NCBI GenBank assembly: GCA_028571685.1
Contig: CM053143.1
Location: forward strand, 2,051,501-2,115,500
Length of the DNA: 64,000 nucleotides
Direction of reading: 5' to 3'
Source of the DNA: Heterohyrax brucei
Lineage: Eukaryota > Chordata > Mammalia > Hyracoidea > Procaviidae
This document shows, piece after piece, positions 24,211 through 35,503 of this stretch. A program made the position numbers and the translations under genes. The stretch's first letter is position 1. Every line of letters begins with the position of its first letter. The notes under the pieces were generated by a model. It did not search any database. It saw only the letters and a list, made by a program, of their open reading frames with translations, and was not told the DNA's origin.

Positions 24211-24479
24211 TTGGTGCCTTTATTTCTGTGTTGTTGACATTGACATTTTCTTTATTCTGCTTAATACTCTGTTCTGGGTTGTTTTTCTTTATATGTTTTC
24301 TTTTTATCTTTTTCCATGCTGGTATTATGTCTGTTGAGACTTCTGTATTATTTTTCTTGTTTTGATGTGTAGTGCTGTTAGTTTGCTTTGTGGCTATAAT
24401 ACTGTCCTCTTCTAATGTTCTAAGTTTAAACTAGTCTTTAACTTCTCTGTATCTATTTAACTTTCTCTCTATCTGAAAG

Positions 24480-25530
24480 GTTTATGAATACAATAATGTT
24501 ACTCCCTATAGTATACTACCAGAATTTACATGTCGAGATTTCTGATTCCTTAATTTTAATATTTTTGCTTTGATTGAGCTTTGTGACTTCCCTCATGAAT
24601 TAGGACTCTAGATGCTGTGTCTTGCATTGTATCCTTGAGTATATATCTGGGGTTATTGATTTTCTAATCAAGAAATTTCCTTTATTATTTCCTATAATTT
24701 TAGTTTGTTTCTTGCAAAGTCTTTAAACTTATGTTTATCTGAGAATGTCCTAATTTCACTATCATATTTTAGAGACAGTTTTGTAAGATATATAATTCTC
24801 AGTTGTATTTTCTCATTGTCTTTGAGCCAACATGGTTTCAGCTGAATAGTCAGAATTCGGTCTAACTGATTCTCCTTTATACATCAGTTTTGGTTTAAGC
24901 CTAGCTGCCTTTAAGAACCTTTCCTTATGTTTCATTTTGCTAAAGTTGATTAAAATATGTCTTGGTGTCTTTCTTTTGGAATCTACCTATTTTGGAATTC
25001 GATGAGCATGTTGAATGCTATTGTCTCTTCTTCCATGATATCAGGGAAGTTTTCTGTCAGCAACTCTTCAACAATTCTGTGTACTTTCTGCTACCCTCTG
25101 TGTTCTGGAACTCCAATTACACCTAAATTGTTACTCTTGATAGAATCCCACACAATTCTTAATGATTCTTCATTTTTCTTGATTCTTTTATCTGATTTCT
25201 CCTCATAAATGCTGGTGTCAGTTGTTCTGTCTTCAGTCTTACTAATTCTGCATTCTGTTTCCTCAATCCTGCTATTTTGGCTTTCGATGAGTTGTCTAAC
25301 TTTGTAATTTTATTATTGATCTGCTTTGTTTCAGGTCATTGTTGTTTTAGCATTTCATATAGCTTGTTTAATTTTTCATTTTGTTCTGCTGCACTTTGTC
25401 TAGTCTTCATCCTAAGATCTAAAAGGGCTCAATACATAAATCTTTTGTATTTTGCCTCTGATAATTTTAGGAAAATTTCCTTATCTGGGGAATTTTTTGT
25501 TTCTTTATTTTGGGCGTTTTCTGGAGTCAT
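24480..25530 (-). pseudogene. L1 ORF1 remnant (copy C)
   Basis: The start ATG at 25528-25530 lies in a good ACCATGA context, followed by a short N-terminal reading matching copy B (M-T-P-E-N-A against M-A-P-E-N-S). The C-terminal domain is recognisable around 24720-24960 by comparison with copy B but is broken by frameshifts. Confidence 0.8.
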
Positions 25531-26335
25531 GGTAGCCTGCATCTTTAAATGGTTAGATATTGGTTCTTATCTTCAAGCCATCAGAGTGCTATTCAGCTGC
25601 TGTGGTGTCATGTCAGTGGAAGCTATAGCATAGCTGAGAGAAAGGAGCGAGGAAGGCCACTTCTGCACTTGGCTGCCAGCTACCACTATGTTCTCTAGGT
25701 ATGGCTGTCTTAAGTACAACTTCTATAATGAGAGAGATATTGTCCAGCCAGGCAGTGTTCCTCAGCATGACAGTTTATCCCAGCTGGGCCCTCAGGTGTA
25801 GCAGACACTGCTTCCCAATTGATAAAGATGGCAACCTACTTGTACAGTCTCTCTGGAGTCACACCTGCAGATGCTGTGGTGTAGCTCAGAGAAGGGAAGG
25901 GGGTAGCTTGCCACCACACTCAGCTTCCAGTCACTGCTGCACTGTCTAGGCATGCTTGTCTTAAAAATCTCTTCTCTTCTGAGAGATGCTTTGTCCAGTC
26001 AGGCGCTGCTGTTCAAAGTGGCAGTCAGCCCCAAGCAGGCTCTCAGATACAGCAGCCCCAGTCCCAGTCTCCTGGCTGAGAAACATGGCATCCATGCCTG
26101 TAAGCTTCTCCACCACTATGCCAGCAGAAGCAGGACCCTTTGCACTACTGTCTCACCTCCAGCAAAGATAGTTGTTCACGTCCCACCCCCCAGTCTAATC
26201 TCACAACTTTCTCCCTGATCTTGGGGCTCCCAAAATGTCCACTCTGTTCCATTAGTTGTTTTTACTAGGCCTTAGTTCTTAGTGGGAATTGAGGAGACAT
26301 GTGATTTCTCTGCCATCATGGTCCTGTTTCCTACC
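25531..26335 (-). promoter_or_regulatory. L1 5' UTR with monomer-like repeats (copy C)
   Basis: About 0.8 kb upstream of ORF1. Two diverged tandem units are visible: CTCTAGGTATGGCTGTCTTA near 25693 and TCTAGGCATGCTTGTCTTA near 25945, a period of about 251 bp, with further matching blocks downstream of each. Rodent L1 promoters are built of tandem monomers (family knowledge); whether these units act as promoter is inference. Confidence 0.6.
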
Positions 26336-26639
26336 TTTGATTTTATGTCTTTTCAGGCTCCTTCAGTCTAGGACAGTTTCTTAGTCTCCCCCTGCCCCCT
26401 GTTATTATGATTTATAAATTGTATACCAGGGAAAATTAGAAGATGTCAAAAATAAAAGATAGATAGCCTATGTGTTAGCAAGTGAAATGGCCTAGTATTG
26501 GCTATTTTGAATCAGATAATCATTTGGAAGTCTATGTGGGGCATGACAAATTGAAGAGAAATGATGTCCCATTACTTACCAAAAAGTTTTCAAGATCCTG
26601 AAGAACAATGCTGTCAGAAGTAGGACAATGTTTATATAC

Positions 26640-27350
26640 ATACAAGGGAGATCAGTTAATACCACTGTTATCCAGATTTACACAGTAACCACTGATGAAA
26701 GAGATGATGAAACTGAAGATTTTTAACAACATCTGCAACCTGACATTGACCAAACATGCAATCAAGATGCATTAATAATTACTCTTGATGAGAATGTGAA
26801 ACTTGGAAACAAAGAAGAAAGATCAGTAGTTGGAAAATGCGGCCTCCGTGATAAAAATGACATCAGAAATCACATGATAGAATTTTTCAAGGCCCAAAAC
26901 TTTGTCGTTGGAAACCTTTCATTTCCCCCCCAAAACTAAATTCTGTTATGTACATGGATGTTACCATATGGAATACACAAGAATAAAATCAGCTAAATCT
27001 GGGGAAAGCAAGCATGGAGCTCAATTTTATCAGTCAGAACAAGGCCAGAGGTCAAGTGCAAGTTCACTATGAAGCTGAGGAAAATTTAAATAAATTCCTA
27101 AGAGCCAAGGTACAACCTTAAGTGTATCCTACCTGAATTTAGAAATCATTTCAAGAATACATTTGATATATTGAGCCCAAATGACCAGCAACTGGATGGA
27201 CTGTGGGATGATACATGAATAAGTTAAAATTTCATTAAAAATACAGAAAAAGAAAGACCAAAAGGAATGTCAGAAGAACTTTGAAACATCTTATTAACAG
27301 TACAAGTAGCTAAAGCAAAAGAAAGTAATGATGAGGTAAAAGATTTTAAA
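26640..27350 (+). pseudogene. RTE endonuclease remnant (copy B)
   Basis: APE-type endonuclease nicks the target DNA for RTE insertion. A stretch at about 26660-26725 reads TVIQIYTVTTDERDDETEDF and then hits a stop. The next part (near 26775-26930) reads ENVKLGNKEE and FFKAQNFVVGN in the order expected for the domain. The Gly-Asp-Trp-Asn-type catalytic box has decayed. It is dead by several stops. Confidence 0.65.
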
Positions 27351-27364
27351 GATGAGGTTGAAAT

Positions 27365-28365
27365 TAGCTGAAGTGCATGAACATGGGCCTGGTCTTTGCA
27401 TCAAGGTCAAATCATACTTTTTCATTAGATCTGGGACTATTACAGCCTCACTTGATTAGTGTTTTCCTTGAACTCTAATTGCAATTATACTTCTCCCTAC
27501 ATCACTGAAAATGAATTGTTTATTGATTTATATGACTCCTATGAGTCCATGCCATATTGTCCACTAGACTACAAACTCTCAGTCTAGAATTAACATTTGC
27601 ATGTCCCTTTGCTCACATAACCCAAAACCCACACTTTCTGCCGTCAAGTTGATTCTGACTCATAGTGACCCTAGAGGACAGGGTAGAACTGCCCCATGGA
27701 GTTTCCAAGGAGTGCCTGGCAGATTTGAACTGCTGACCTTTCTGTTAGCAGATGTAATACTTAATCACTATGCCACCAGAGTTTTCTGGCTCACGTAAGA
27801 GGGCCAGTAAATGCTCCTTGATTAAAGCAAAAACCCTCTAGGCACTGTGGGCCATTCTGATTTGCCCTGAGGAATCAGCACTGGTGGAGCTTGCAGGAGC
27901 TCCTTGAGCTTGAGGGAGATCCTTCTCCACTCTCATACTTACAATACCCTCTCTTCTACAGAAATTATTCCATTTTGTGGTTCCTGACATTTAGGACCAC
28001 AAAGAGAGTCAAAATACTAACCGGCAGATCTGTTCATTCATTCATTCAATAAATATGTATCAAGCACTTAACATATGCCAGCTCTTGGTTTTCATACTCT
28101 GAGAACCTAGATAATCCTTCATGATAATTTTGGCAGGAATGAGGGAAACAATTTAAAAGACCTGGAATAAAACCCCTTTTTAAAATTTACTTTTCCATAT
28201 ACCATCTTTTCAACCTCTGCTTTTATCAAAAGCTGGCTCCTGTACAGCTTACTTTCCCAGTGTTATACTGTATCACTTCTTCCCATTCTCACCTCTCCTC
28301 CAACTTAAGCTGGGAAAGCTCCTCCACTGCCTCAGAAGACAAAGTGATGCATCATAATGAAATGT
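27365..28365. other. Non-RTE block inside RTE copy B, with L2-like fragments
   Basis: Copy A is continuous at the matching point, so this block is extra. It contains an L2-like motif (CCACTAGACTACAAACTCTC near 27560, resuming as GGCCAGTAAATGCTCCTTGA after the SINE), a SINE at 27621-27788, and near 28030-28085 TTCATTCATTCAATAAATAT with a following diverged CCAGCTC, typical of an inverted L2/MIR 3' end. The remaining sequence is unassigned. Confidence 0.5.
27621..27788 (-). repeat. AfroSINE with target-site duplication
   Basis: A full-length inverted SINE of 168 bp: the tail (CCGTCAAGTTGATTCTGACT) on the left, the body (GGACAGGGTAGAACTGCCCC), and the tRNA-like head on the right. It is flanked by GCTCACATAA (27611-27620) and GCTCACGTAA (27789-27798), 9 of 10 matching. 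Confidence 0.92.
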
Positions 28366-29700
28366 GCAATGATCTGGTGTTAAAAAAACAAAAGGGAAGA
28401 ACATGCTTAGCATTTTTCAAGCTGAAAAGCTGAAGAAAAGTTTTAATTTTCAAGTTTCAATACTGACGAAATCTATAGGCAAAAATAGTGGTCAACACCG
28501 GAAGCATTAAAAGCAGATGGAAGGAATATGCAGTCACTGTATGAGAAAGAACTGATTCACATTTAACTATATCAGGAAATAGCATATGACCAGGATCCAA
28601 CGATATTAAAGGTACAAATCCAAGCCTCTCTAAAGGCACTGGTGAAAAACAAGACTCCAGAAACCCATGGGATACCAATGAAAATGTTTCCGCAAACACA
28701 TGCAACACTAAAAGTGCTCACTGGATTGTCCAAGAAATTTGAGTGACTGTTAACCTGGCCAACTGACTGAAAGAGACTGGTATTTCTACCATTGCAAAGA
28801 AAGGCAATTGAGAGGAATGTGAAAGGTATCTAACAATAGCATTAATGTCACACACAAGCAAAATTTTGCTGACAATAATTCAAAAATGGTTGCAGCAGTA
28901 TATCAACATCAAACTGCAAGAAATTCAAACTAGATTCAGAAGAGGAAGCAAAATGAAGGATATCACAGCTGATGTCAGATACATCTTGGCTGAAAGCAGA
29001 AAATACAAGAAAGATATTTACCTGTGTTTCATTGAATATGAAAACACATTTGATCACCACAAATCATGGATAACATCGCGAAGAATGGGAATTCCAGAAC
29101 ACATAATTGTTCTCACGAAGAACCTATACATAGACCAAGAGACAGTTGTACAAAAAGAATAAGAGGATACTGCATTGTTTAAAATCAAGGAAAGTTTATG
29201 TGAGGATTGTCTTTCACTATAGGTCTTCAGTCTGTATGTGGAACAATGACTCTGAGAAGCTAGATTATAAGAAGAAGAATGTTGCATGAGGATTGGAGGA
29301 AGTTTCTTTTAAAACCCATGGAGATGACACAATTTTGCTTGCTGAAAGAGAACTTGAAGCACTTACTGATGAAGAACAAAGACTACAGTTTTCAGTATGG
29401 ATTACACCTCAGCATAAAACAAAAACCCTCACAAGTGGGTCAATAAGCAACATTATCACAAAGGAGAAAAGACTACAGTTGTCAAGTATTTCATTTTACT
29501 TGGATCAACAACCAAAGCAGCAGTCAAGGAATCAAAAGATGTGTTGCACTGGGCAAATCTGCTGCAAAATAATTCTTTAAAGGGTTAAAAATAAAGATGT
29601 TATTTTGAAAGCTAAAGTGTACCAAAAAAAAGGCATATGCATGTATGTGAAAACTGGACAATGAATTAGGAAGCCGAAAGAAGAATTTATGTGTTTGAAT
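28365..29700 (+). pseudogene. RTE reverse transcriptase remnant (copy B)
   Basis: The clearest piece is 28845-29162 (105 codons), with TRFRRGSKMKDITADVRYIL, then KDIYLCFIEYENTFDHH and GIPEHIIVLTKNLY. This matches the RTE (BovB-like) RT block, where the usual FIDYAKAFD motif carries the first catalytic Asp. Here that position reads FIEYENTFD, so Asp is replaced by Glu. The downstream piece at 29293-29580 (THGDDTILLAERELEAL) resembles the A-D-D region. It is broken by stops. Confidence 0.75.
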
Positions 29701-29704
29701 TATG

Positions 29705-29737
29705 ACCAGCCAAGCCAAGAGCCATCGAGTCGGATTG
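29705..29737 (-). repeat. Micro-insertion with SINE/RTE-like tail (in RTE copy B)
   Basis: The plus strand reads ACCAGCCAAGCCAAGAGCC, then ATCGAGTCGGATTG, inserted where RTE copies A and C run on without it. No flanking duplication is visible. The sequence matches the other micro-insertions. Confidence 0.55.
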
Positions 29738-30149
29738 GTCAAAAATACAGACTATCTCATGGACTGCTAAAATAAGAAAAAGATCTGTCTTAGTAGAAGT
29801 ATAGCTAGAATGTACCTGGAAAGTACTGATGGTGAAACTTTGTCTAAAGTGCCTTGGACATGTTATTAGGAGGGACTAGCACCTGGAGAAGGATGTTCTA
29901 CTTGGTAAAGTGGAGTCTGTGTAAAGGGAGAGACCTTCAATGAGATAGATTCACATAGTGGCTGTAACAACGGGGTCAAACACAGTAATGATTGTGAGGA
30001 TTACACAGGACTGTGCAGATTTTATATTTTTTTATTCTTTTCAGTTGTATATGTGATAGCTATGAGCTGGAACTGACTCAAGAGTACCTGACAACAGTAA
30101 CAACTACAGCATTTTGACTTTGAGTCCTTCAGAACGATTCATTTGGAAA

Positions 30150-30303
30150 AAATTCATTGCTGTCTAGTTGACTACAACTCACAGTGACCCTAGAGGGCAG
30201 AGCAGAACTGACCCACAGGGTTTCCAAGGAGCAGCTGGTGGATTTGAACTGTGGACCTCTGGTTCGCAGGTGAATTCTTAACGACTGCACCACTAGGGCT
30301 CCT
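30150..30303 (-). repeat. AfroSINE
   Basis: Inverted SINE: TTGCTGTCTAGTTGACTACA tail, GGGCAGAGCAGAACTGACCC body, GGTGGATTTGAACTG, and a head ending CACCACTAGGGCTCC. It lies just after the RTE copy B 3' end. Confidence 0.85.
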
Positions 30304-30429
30304 GTTTGTAGGAAGACCATCAGTTTTGGTATGTCAGAATATTTCTGAGGCTTAGAATCAATATGTATTGGTTGGACTACCTCAAAAATGACAATGAATT
30401 CTTCTTATTGAATCTTATCGGTTCTTTCT

Positions 30430-31768
30430 TTTTAAAATATTTCATTGTACTTAAGTGAAGGTTATAATCCAAATCAATTTGCCAAGTGAAACCCTGTATC
30501 CATATTACTATGCAACTCTAACTCCTATCCACATCCCACCTCATGACAGCATATTCGTCCTTTCTATCCTGTACTTCCTGTATCTGTTCAACCAACTCCT
30601 ATCCCCATCTACCTTCTCATCTCACCTTTAAACAAGAGCTGCTCAGTATATATTTAAGCTAAGAAGCTCATTCTTCACCCGCATTACTCTATGTGTTATA
30701 GTCCAGTACAACTTTGTCTGAAGAGTTTGTTTCATTTCTGGTTTTGGCTCTGGGCTAACAGAGAGTCCAGGGGCCATGCGTTCAGGGGACCCTCCAGTGT
30801 AATCTTTCTAGTAGAGTTCTAGTTCTGCGTACCCATTTTTCTCCTACTATGTGTTGTATTCCCTATCAAGGCAGTCAAAGTGGTGGCTGGTCACCATCTA
30901 CTTAAGTATGCCTCTTAGCCTACATATCCCCCACATATCCCTAGACTGCTGTCCCTGTTGCTTGGTCCTTAACAATGTTAGTTTGTATTTAGAAAATCTT
31001 TTAGCTTTTTGTGTAGTCTAGTTGTGCTAACCTCCGTTCTACTGTGTGCTGTCACTCCCTTTACCTAACTGAATTCCTATCTACTACCTGGTCTATGAAT
31101 ACCCCTATTCTTCCCTCACCACCCTTGTAATCATCAAAGATTATTTTCTTCAGTGATTAAACTTTTTTTTTAAGTCTTTATAATAGTAGTTTCAAACAGT
31201 ATTTGTCAGTTTGTAGCTAATTCCATTCAGCAAAATGTCTTTCAGGTGACTCCATGTTACAAGATGTTTGCTAGAATCATTGTTGTTCTTAACCGTTGCA
31301 TAGTATTCCACTGTGTGAAAATACCATAGTTTATCCATTCTCCTGTTGATTGGCAGCTAGGCTGATTCCATCTTTTTGCTATTGTGGACAGTGCATGGCA
31401 GTAAACATTGCTGTGCATGTATGTGTCTGTGTGATGGCCCTTATTTCTCTAGGATACATTCCACGCAGTAGGATTGCTGGATCATGTGATATTTCTATTC
31501 CTTGCTTTTTAAGAAAGTATCTTATTGATTTCCAAAGGGATGTTACTGTTTTACATTCCTGCCATCAGTTTAGAAGTGTTCCAGTCTATCCACAACTTCT
31601 CTAACATTTATTATTTTGTGTTTTATGGATTAGTGCCACCCTTGTTGGGGTCAGATGGTACCTCATTGTAGTTTAGATTTGGATTTCTCTAATGGCTAAT
31701 GATCATGAGCATTTCCTCATGTATCTGTTGGCATCCTGGATGTCTTCTTTGGGGATGAATCTTATCAA
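30430..31768 (-). mobile_element. 5'-truncated L1, 3' UTR plus end of ORF2
   Basis: The left part matches the L1 3' UTR of an older subfamily. From about 31200 it matches the ORF2 C-terminus, for example CATTCAGCAAAATGTCTTTC and TATGTGTCTGTGTGATGGCC. It stops abruptly at about 31768. The coding remnant is broken. Length is about 1.3 kb. Confidence 0.85.
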
Positions 31769-31769
31769 A

Positions 31770-32530
31770 ATTTTAATTACTCACATTGCTGATAGTGTTC
31801 ACATTGATCACTTGATTATGATAGTGACTCTCTGGTTTGGCACTATTTAGTCTTTTTCCTTTAGGCTGTCACTACCAACATCAGCCACCCCTGCTTTCAA
31901 ATCCGCTATACAGTACTTTCACTTGGATCTCCTGTACTGAGCCACTGCACCTCTCAATACTTGATCACAACATCAGCATGCCTTATTCACCCCCAAAATC
32001 TGTTTAAGACTCACTTGATAAGGAAATTAAATGAAAGGAAGGAAGAAAAAGGTAATAGAAAAAAAGTTAATGATAGTGAAGATTTCCTTTAAATATATTA
32101 TACATTTATTTCCAAATAATGATTTTTAAATTGCTCATTTTTTGTTTTGTTCTGTTTTATAAATAGAGCTCCCAACGAGACAGTATGAACACTATTTCTA
32201 CAAAGTTTCAAAGTCATCCTGTGTCTGCTTTATACTTTTCTTATTGCTTGATGTGTATTATTCAGATATTAGGTAATTACATTTAGAGATATAAAACTTT
32301 TGAGCTTATTTCTTTCTTGTTGTTTTAGTCTCACAATGGTAAAATATTTGTTACAAGCTGTCAATTCTCAGTATCTTATCAAAATTAAAACTTCATGTGT
32401 TACTAATTTGGGGTCACATTAAGAAAGGGAAAAATTGAATGACACTGGTTTTAAATTTGTTTCTAAAAGCTCACCAGACGTAAAAGGAATTACAGCTCAA
32501 ACTTTAAAATATTCAAGTCTAAGGGCAAAA
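31770..32530. other. Unique AT-rich sequence
   Basis: No recognised repeat or gene. A short less AT-rich patch at 31860-31970 (CCAACATCAGCCACCCCTGC) has no reading frame of note. Confidence 0.5.
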
Positions 32531-32531
32531 G

Positions 32532-32722
32532 AGGAGCCCAGGTGCTATAGTGGTTAAGAGCAAGACTTTTAAGCTTGCCAAGGTACAGCTGGTAGATTTG
32601 AATTGGTAACCAAAACTGTCACTTCGAATCCACTAGCTGTTCCCTGGAGAACTTATGGAGCAGTTCTGCTTCATCCTATGTGGTCTCTATGAGTTGGAAT
32701 TTACTCAATGGCAAAGAGTATA
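32532..32722 (+). repeat. AfroSINE with an internal inverted piece
   Basis: Forward SINE: head GAGGAGCCCAGGTGCTATAG and TGGTTAAGAG, then the tail side TCTCTATGAGTTGGAATTTA. The middle contains an extra segment at 32576-32611 (AGCTGGTAGATTTGAATTGG) that matches the reverse complement of the SINE body. See findings. Confidence 0.8.
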
Positions 32723-33250
32723 TTTGATTTTAAGGACCAGCAAGTTCTACATAGCAAAACTTGGGAGATTCTGCTAAAGAGGCAGTCAGTTATAAGTCTA
32801 CAGCCATAGGGGAAAAAACTGAAAGTACACTCAACCTTGAGTATTTCATTGAATGTACATTTTACAGAGACAGAAAACAGAAAGAGAATTGTAAAGAAAC
32901 ATTGAACTCTAGTTAATGAATTTAGCAAACATGCATGCCAAAGTGTTTAGGGGGCAGGTGTACTGGTGTCTGCAACTTAACTTTGAAATGAATAAAAATA
33001 TATAATCAATTAATGGATCAACTGAAGGAAAGAAGAAAATAGAAGTACTATTGCAGTAAGTTGCCTTCTGATTTAAGAAATTTTAACAGGTGTGGATGGA
33101 AGCTCCATCTTCAAATTGATAGTATATGGTAACATCCTAACGAGTTTCCTAAAAAATTAAGCAACAAAAACTTAAACCTTCAAAATTAAGGGGGTTTGTT
33201 TGATTGTTTTTTAAGTAAAATTATAGACAGCCGTTAACCACATGCTTTGC
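32723..33250. other. Unique AT-rich sequence
   Basis: No recognised element or gene. A 75-codon minus open stretch (32701-32928) overlaps the SINE end and has no recognisable domain. Confidence 0.45.
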
Positions 33251-33420
33251 CTTATGGGAAACCCTGGCAGCGTAGTAGTTAAGTGCTACAGCTGCTACCC
33301 GAAAGGTTGGCCATTTTTCCACCAGGATCCTTGGAAATTCTATGAAGCAGTTTCTATTCTGTCCTATAGGGTTGCTATGTGCTATGGTCAGAAATGACCC
33401 AGCGGCAATGGGTTTTGGTT
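33250..33420 (+). repeat. AfroSINE
   Basis: Forward SINE: GGAAACCCTGGCAGCGTAGT and AGTTAAGTGCTACAG head, TCTGTCCTATAGGGTTGCTA in the body, and an ATGACCCAGCGGCAATGGG tail ending in T-rich sequence. Confidence 0.85.
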
Positions 33421-34767
33421 CTGCCCTAATGAATTCATAGTCAAATAATGCTAACAAATTAAAAAATGAAGTTTCTAACCAAAGCTTCACAAAATATGAC
33501 TAAGTTTTGTGCTAATAATGTTTATAATGATTTCAGTAATATGTCATCACTTACCTCAGTGGCCATTGATGGTATATTTTCTTTTTATGTCATTAACAAT
33601 TTTTACATTAATTCTACCATACAGCATTGAATATTCACAGTAATGTGAATAAAATAGGCCTCTTTCATCAACACTTTGGAATTTTTCTCTTACTTTGACT
33701 TTTTTTCTTTTGAGAAAATTCTCTTTTTATGTATTTTTGAGTAACCTTCCCCTTTTTAGTCCTAATAATTGTGTAATTAGGATAGATAGATGTACAGAGT
33801 GTAAGCACTTTTTTAATGCTGTTTCTTGCATCAAATGACATGTCAGATGTGCAGAATTATTTATACCCTGCCCACCATTCTACAAAAATTGGTTTTATGT
33901 ATTTTCAATAATAGCCTTAGTATTAGAAGTGGAAATGTTATTATCATGTAAATATCATGACCTTCTACTTAGCACATGCTTTGTTTTTCCAATATGGTTG
34001 ATGAATTTATAAATCTACTTCTACATTCGGGTTTCCCTTGTGAGCAACAACACATGTGCAAGATTTAACCGTAACAGTTAAGAGTGAAAATATGCAGCGG
34101 TGGCAGACAGCCAACCTATTCTGCCCACAAAGAGATTAGACATGTGATGTGGCCTATATTAGCATCACGATCAGAGCTAGTGAGTTCATTGTTCACAGGT
34201 TAATTGGGCATAGCACAAGTTTGTTAAACTGTTTTTAAATTTCTCCTAGGTTAGTGCCAGCTATGAATAAGTCTTTAATAAGTGCTTTCCTATTATGGCA
34301 TTATGATTTAAAATGCAGTACTTAATATCATTTGATTTTTTATTTTATTCACAATTGCATGTGAAATTTTGAAGTGTTATTAATCATAAAGTTTTTTAAA
34401 ATGTCTAAGTTTGGATATGTTGGTTGGCTGGGAAAACTGGATACAAACAATTTAATGAATTTCACAACTAGTTTTGTGTAAAGAATTAGGTGTAAATGAT
34501 CATTGTTATGAAAAAAAATTAATAATATTGCCCCCAAATTACACCTTTTCCCACTAAAATGTCCATATTTCCTGGAAATTTTCAGTTCTGAAAATATGGG
34601 AATGTAGGAACTGTATAACATCAATTAGATTATCTCTGTTATACAATGAGGGCAAATAATATTATTCAATATGGAATAAAGTTTGTCCTTGGGAAGAAAT
34701 CACAGACTAGTAGCTGGATGGAGATGAATACAACTAACTCCAATTTAAGCTTCTTATGTATTTACTT
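33421..34767. other. Unique AT-rich sequence
   Basis: About 1.35 kb with no recognised repeat, coding region or RNA. An open minus stretch of 91 codons at 34349-34624 lies in very AT-rich DNA and has no recognisable domain. Confidence 0.5.
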
Positions 34768-34928
34768 ACAGCCCCGGTGGTGCAGTGATTAAGTGCTCAG
34801 GTGCTAACCAAAGGTCAGCAGTTCAAATCTACCAACTGCGGCTTAGAAACCTTATGAAACAGTCCTGCTCTGTCCTGTAGGGTTGCTGCGAGTCAGAATA
34901 AACTCAGTGGCAATAGGTTTGATTTCGT
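34768..34928 (+). repeat. AfroSINE, well preserved
   Basis: A complete forward copy: head GCCCCGGTGGTGCAGTGATT with A-box-like TGGTGCAGTGATTAAG, B-box-like AGCAGTTCAAATC, body CTCTGTCCTGTAGGG, and tail GCGAGTCAGAATAAACTC followed by AGTGGCAATAGG. These boxes fit an internal Pol III promoter of tRNA type (family knowledge). It is the best local reference for the SINE. Confidence 0.92.
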
Positions 34929-35320
34929 TTTTTAAACTCCTTGTCAAAGTTCTGGATTCTCCCCGTTATTATCTTCTGTGTGTTTAATCTGAGTAAGATT
35001 TGTGAGGCAGAGGCAGAGGAATATTCAGTAACTATTCTCAATCATTTTACCCAGTCTATGAAAACATGAATGCTTTTGGATTACGGAAAACAACCAGCAG
35101 AAGCAGCAGTGAAAACTCCAGGCTAGCAGTGGTCAAGAACAGGCCTCAGGTGTGTGAGACCGGGCATTACTCAGCTGACTGCACATTTGTTAACAAAGTG
35201 CACCTTTATGGGCAGATAAGGAGACCCTCCAATTGAAGTTAACTGTGGTTTCTGTTACTAAGCTACGCATTTGTGGGTTCCTTGAGTTTAGATACTGTTT
35301 CCTTTTTGGCACGATTGTTT
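34929..35320. other. Unique sequence
   Basis: No recognised repeat or gene. It ends at the target duplication of the next SINE. Confidence 0.45.
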
Positions 35321-35334
35321 CATAGCTACAGAAA

Positions 35335-35489
35335 ACCCAAACCAAACCCACTGCCACCACAGTCAATCCTGACCCCACAGGACAGACCAGAGCTGCTCCG
35401 TAGAGTTTCCAAGGAGCCCCTAGTGGATTTGAACTGCTGACATTTTGGTTAGCAGGAGTAGTACTGAACCAGTACACCACTAGGGTTTC
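35335..35489 (-). repeat. AfroSINE with 14-bp target duplication
   Basis: An inverted SINE bracketed by CATAGCTACAGAAA at 35321-35334 and again at 35490-35503, a perfect duplication. The tail side reads ACCCAAACCAAACCCACTGC and the head side CACCACTAGGGTTTC. The tail differs from that of the micro-insertions, which use CCAAG repeats. Confidence 0.95.
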
Positions 35490-35503
35490 CATAGCTACAG
35501 AAA

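Larger units (their letters stand above)
19430..26335 (-). mobile_element. L1 LINE, near full length (copy C)
   Basis: About 6.9 kb and complete in order: the 3' end at 19430-19470, 3' UTR, ORF2 (about 20405-24210), ORF1 (about 24480-25530) and a 5' UTR ending near 26335. On the minus strand the 5' end reads ACCATGATGGCAGAG, typical of an L1 5' terminus. The coding frames are badly broken, so it is a fossil. A T-run at 22501-22519 is an internal A-tract expansion. Confidence 0.92.
26440..30105 (+). mobile_element. RTE-clade LINE (copy B), the most complete
   Basis: The endonuclease part (26440-27360) and RT part (28365-29700) are followed by a 3' end with the tail (TGAGCTGGAACTGACTCAAG, then ACAACAGTAACAACTA) at 30060-30105. 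It is colinear with copy A but split by about 1 kb of unrelated sequence (27365-28365). A CCAAG-rich micro-insertion lies at 29705-29737. Confidence 0.8.

Noticed and set aside
23811..24365. 184-codon open frame (+) rich in hydrophobic residues
   Set aside because: It is the antisense of L1 ORF2 and spacer in copy C. The A-rich sense strand gives T-rich, membrane-like antisense frames. The same holds for other hydrophobic plus frames inside the minus-strand L1s (5684-6188, 47790-48267).
31860..31980. Less AT-rich patch as a possible exon
   Set aside because: No sustained frame, no convincing splice-site pair and no similarity I can name.
34768..34860. tRNA-like head with A and B boxes
   Set aside because: It is the head of a SINE followed by its body and tail, not a functional tRNA gene.
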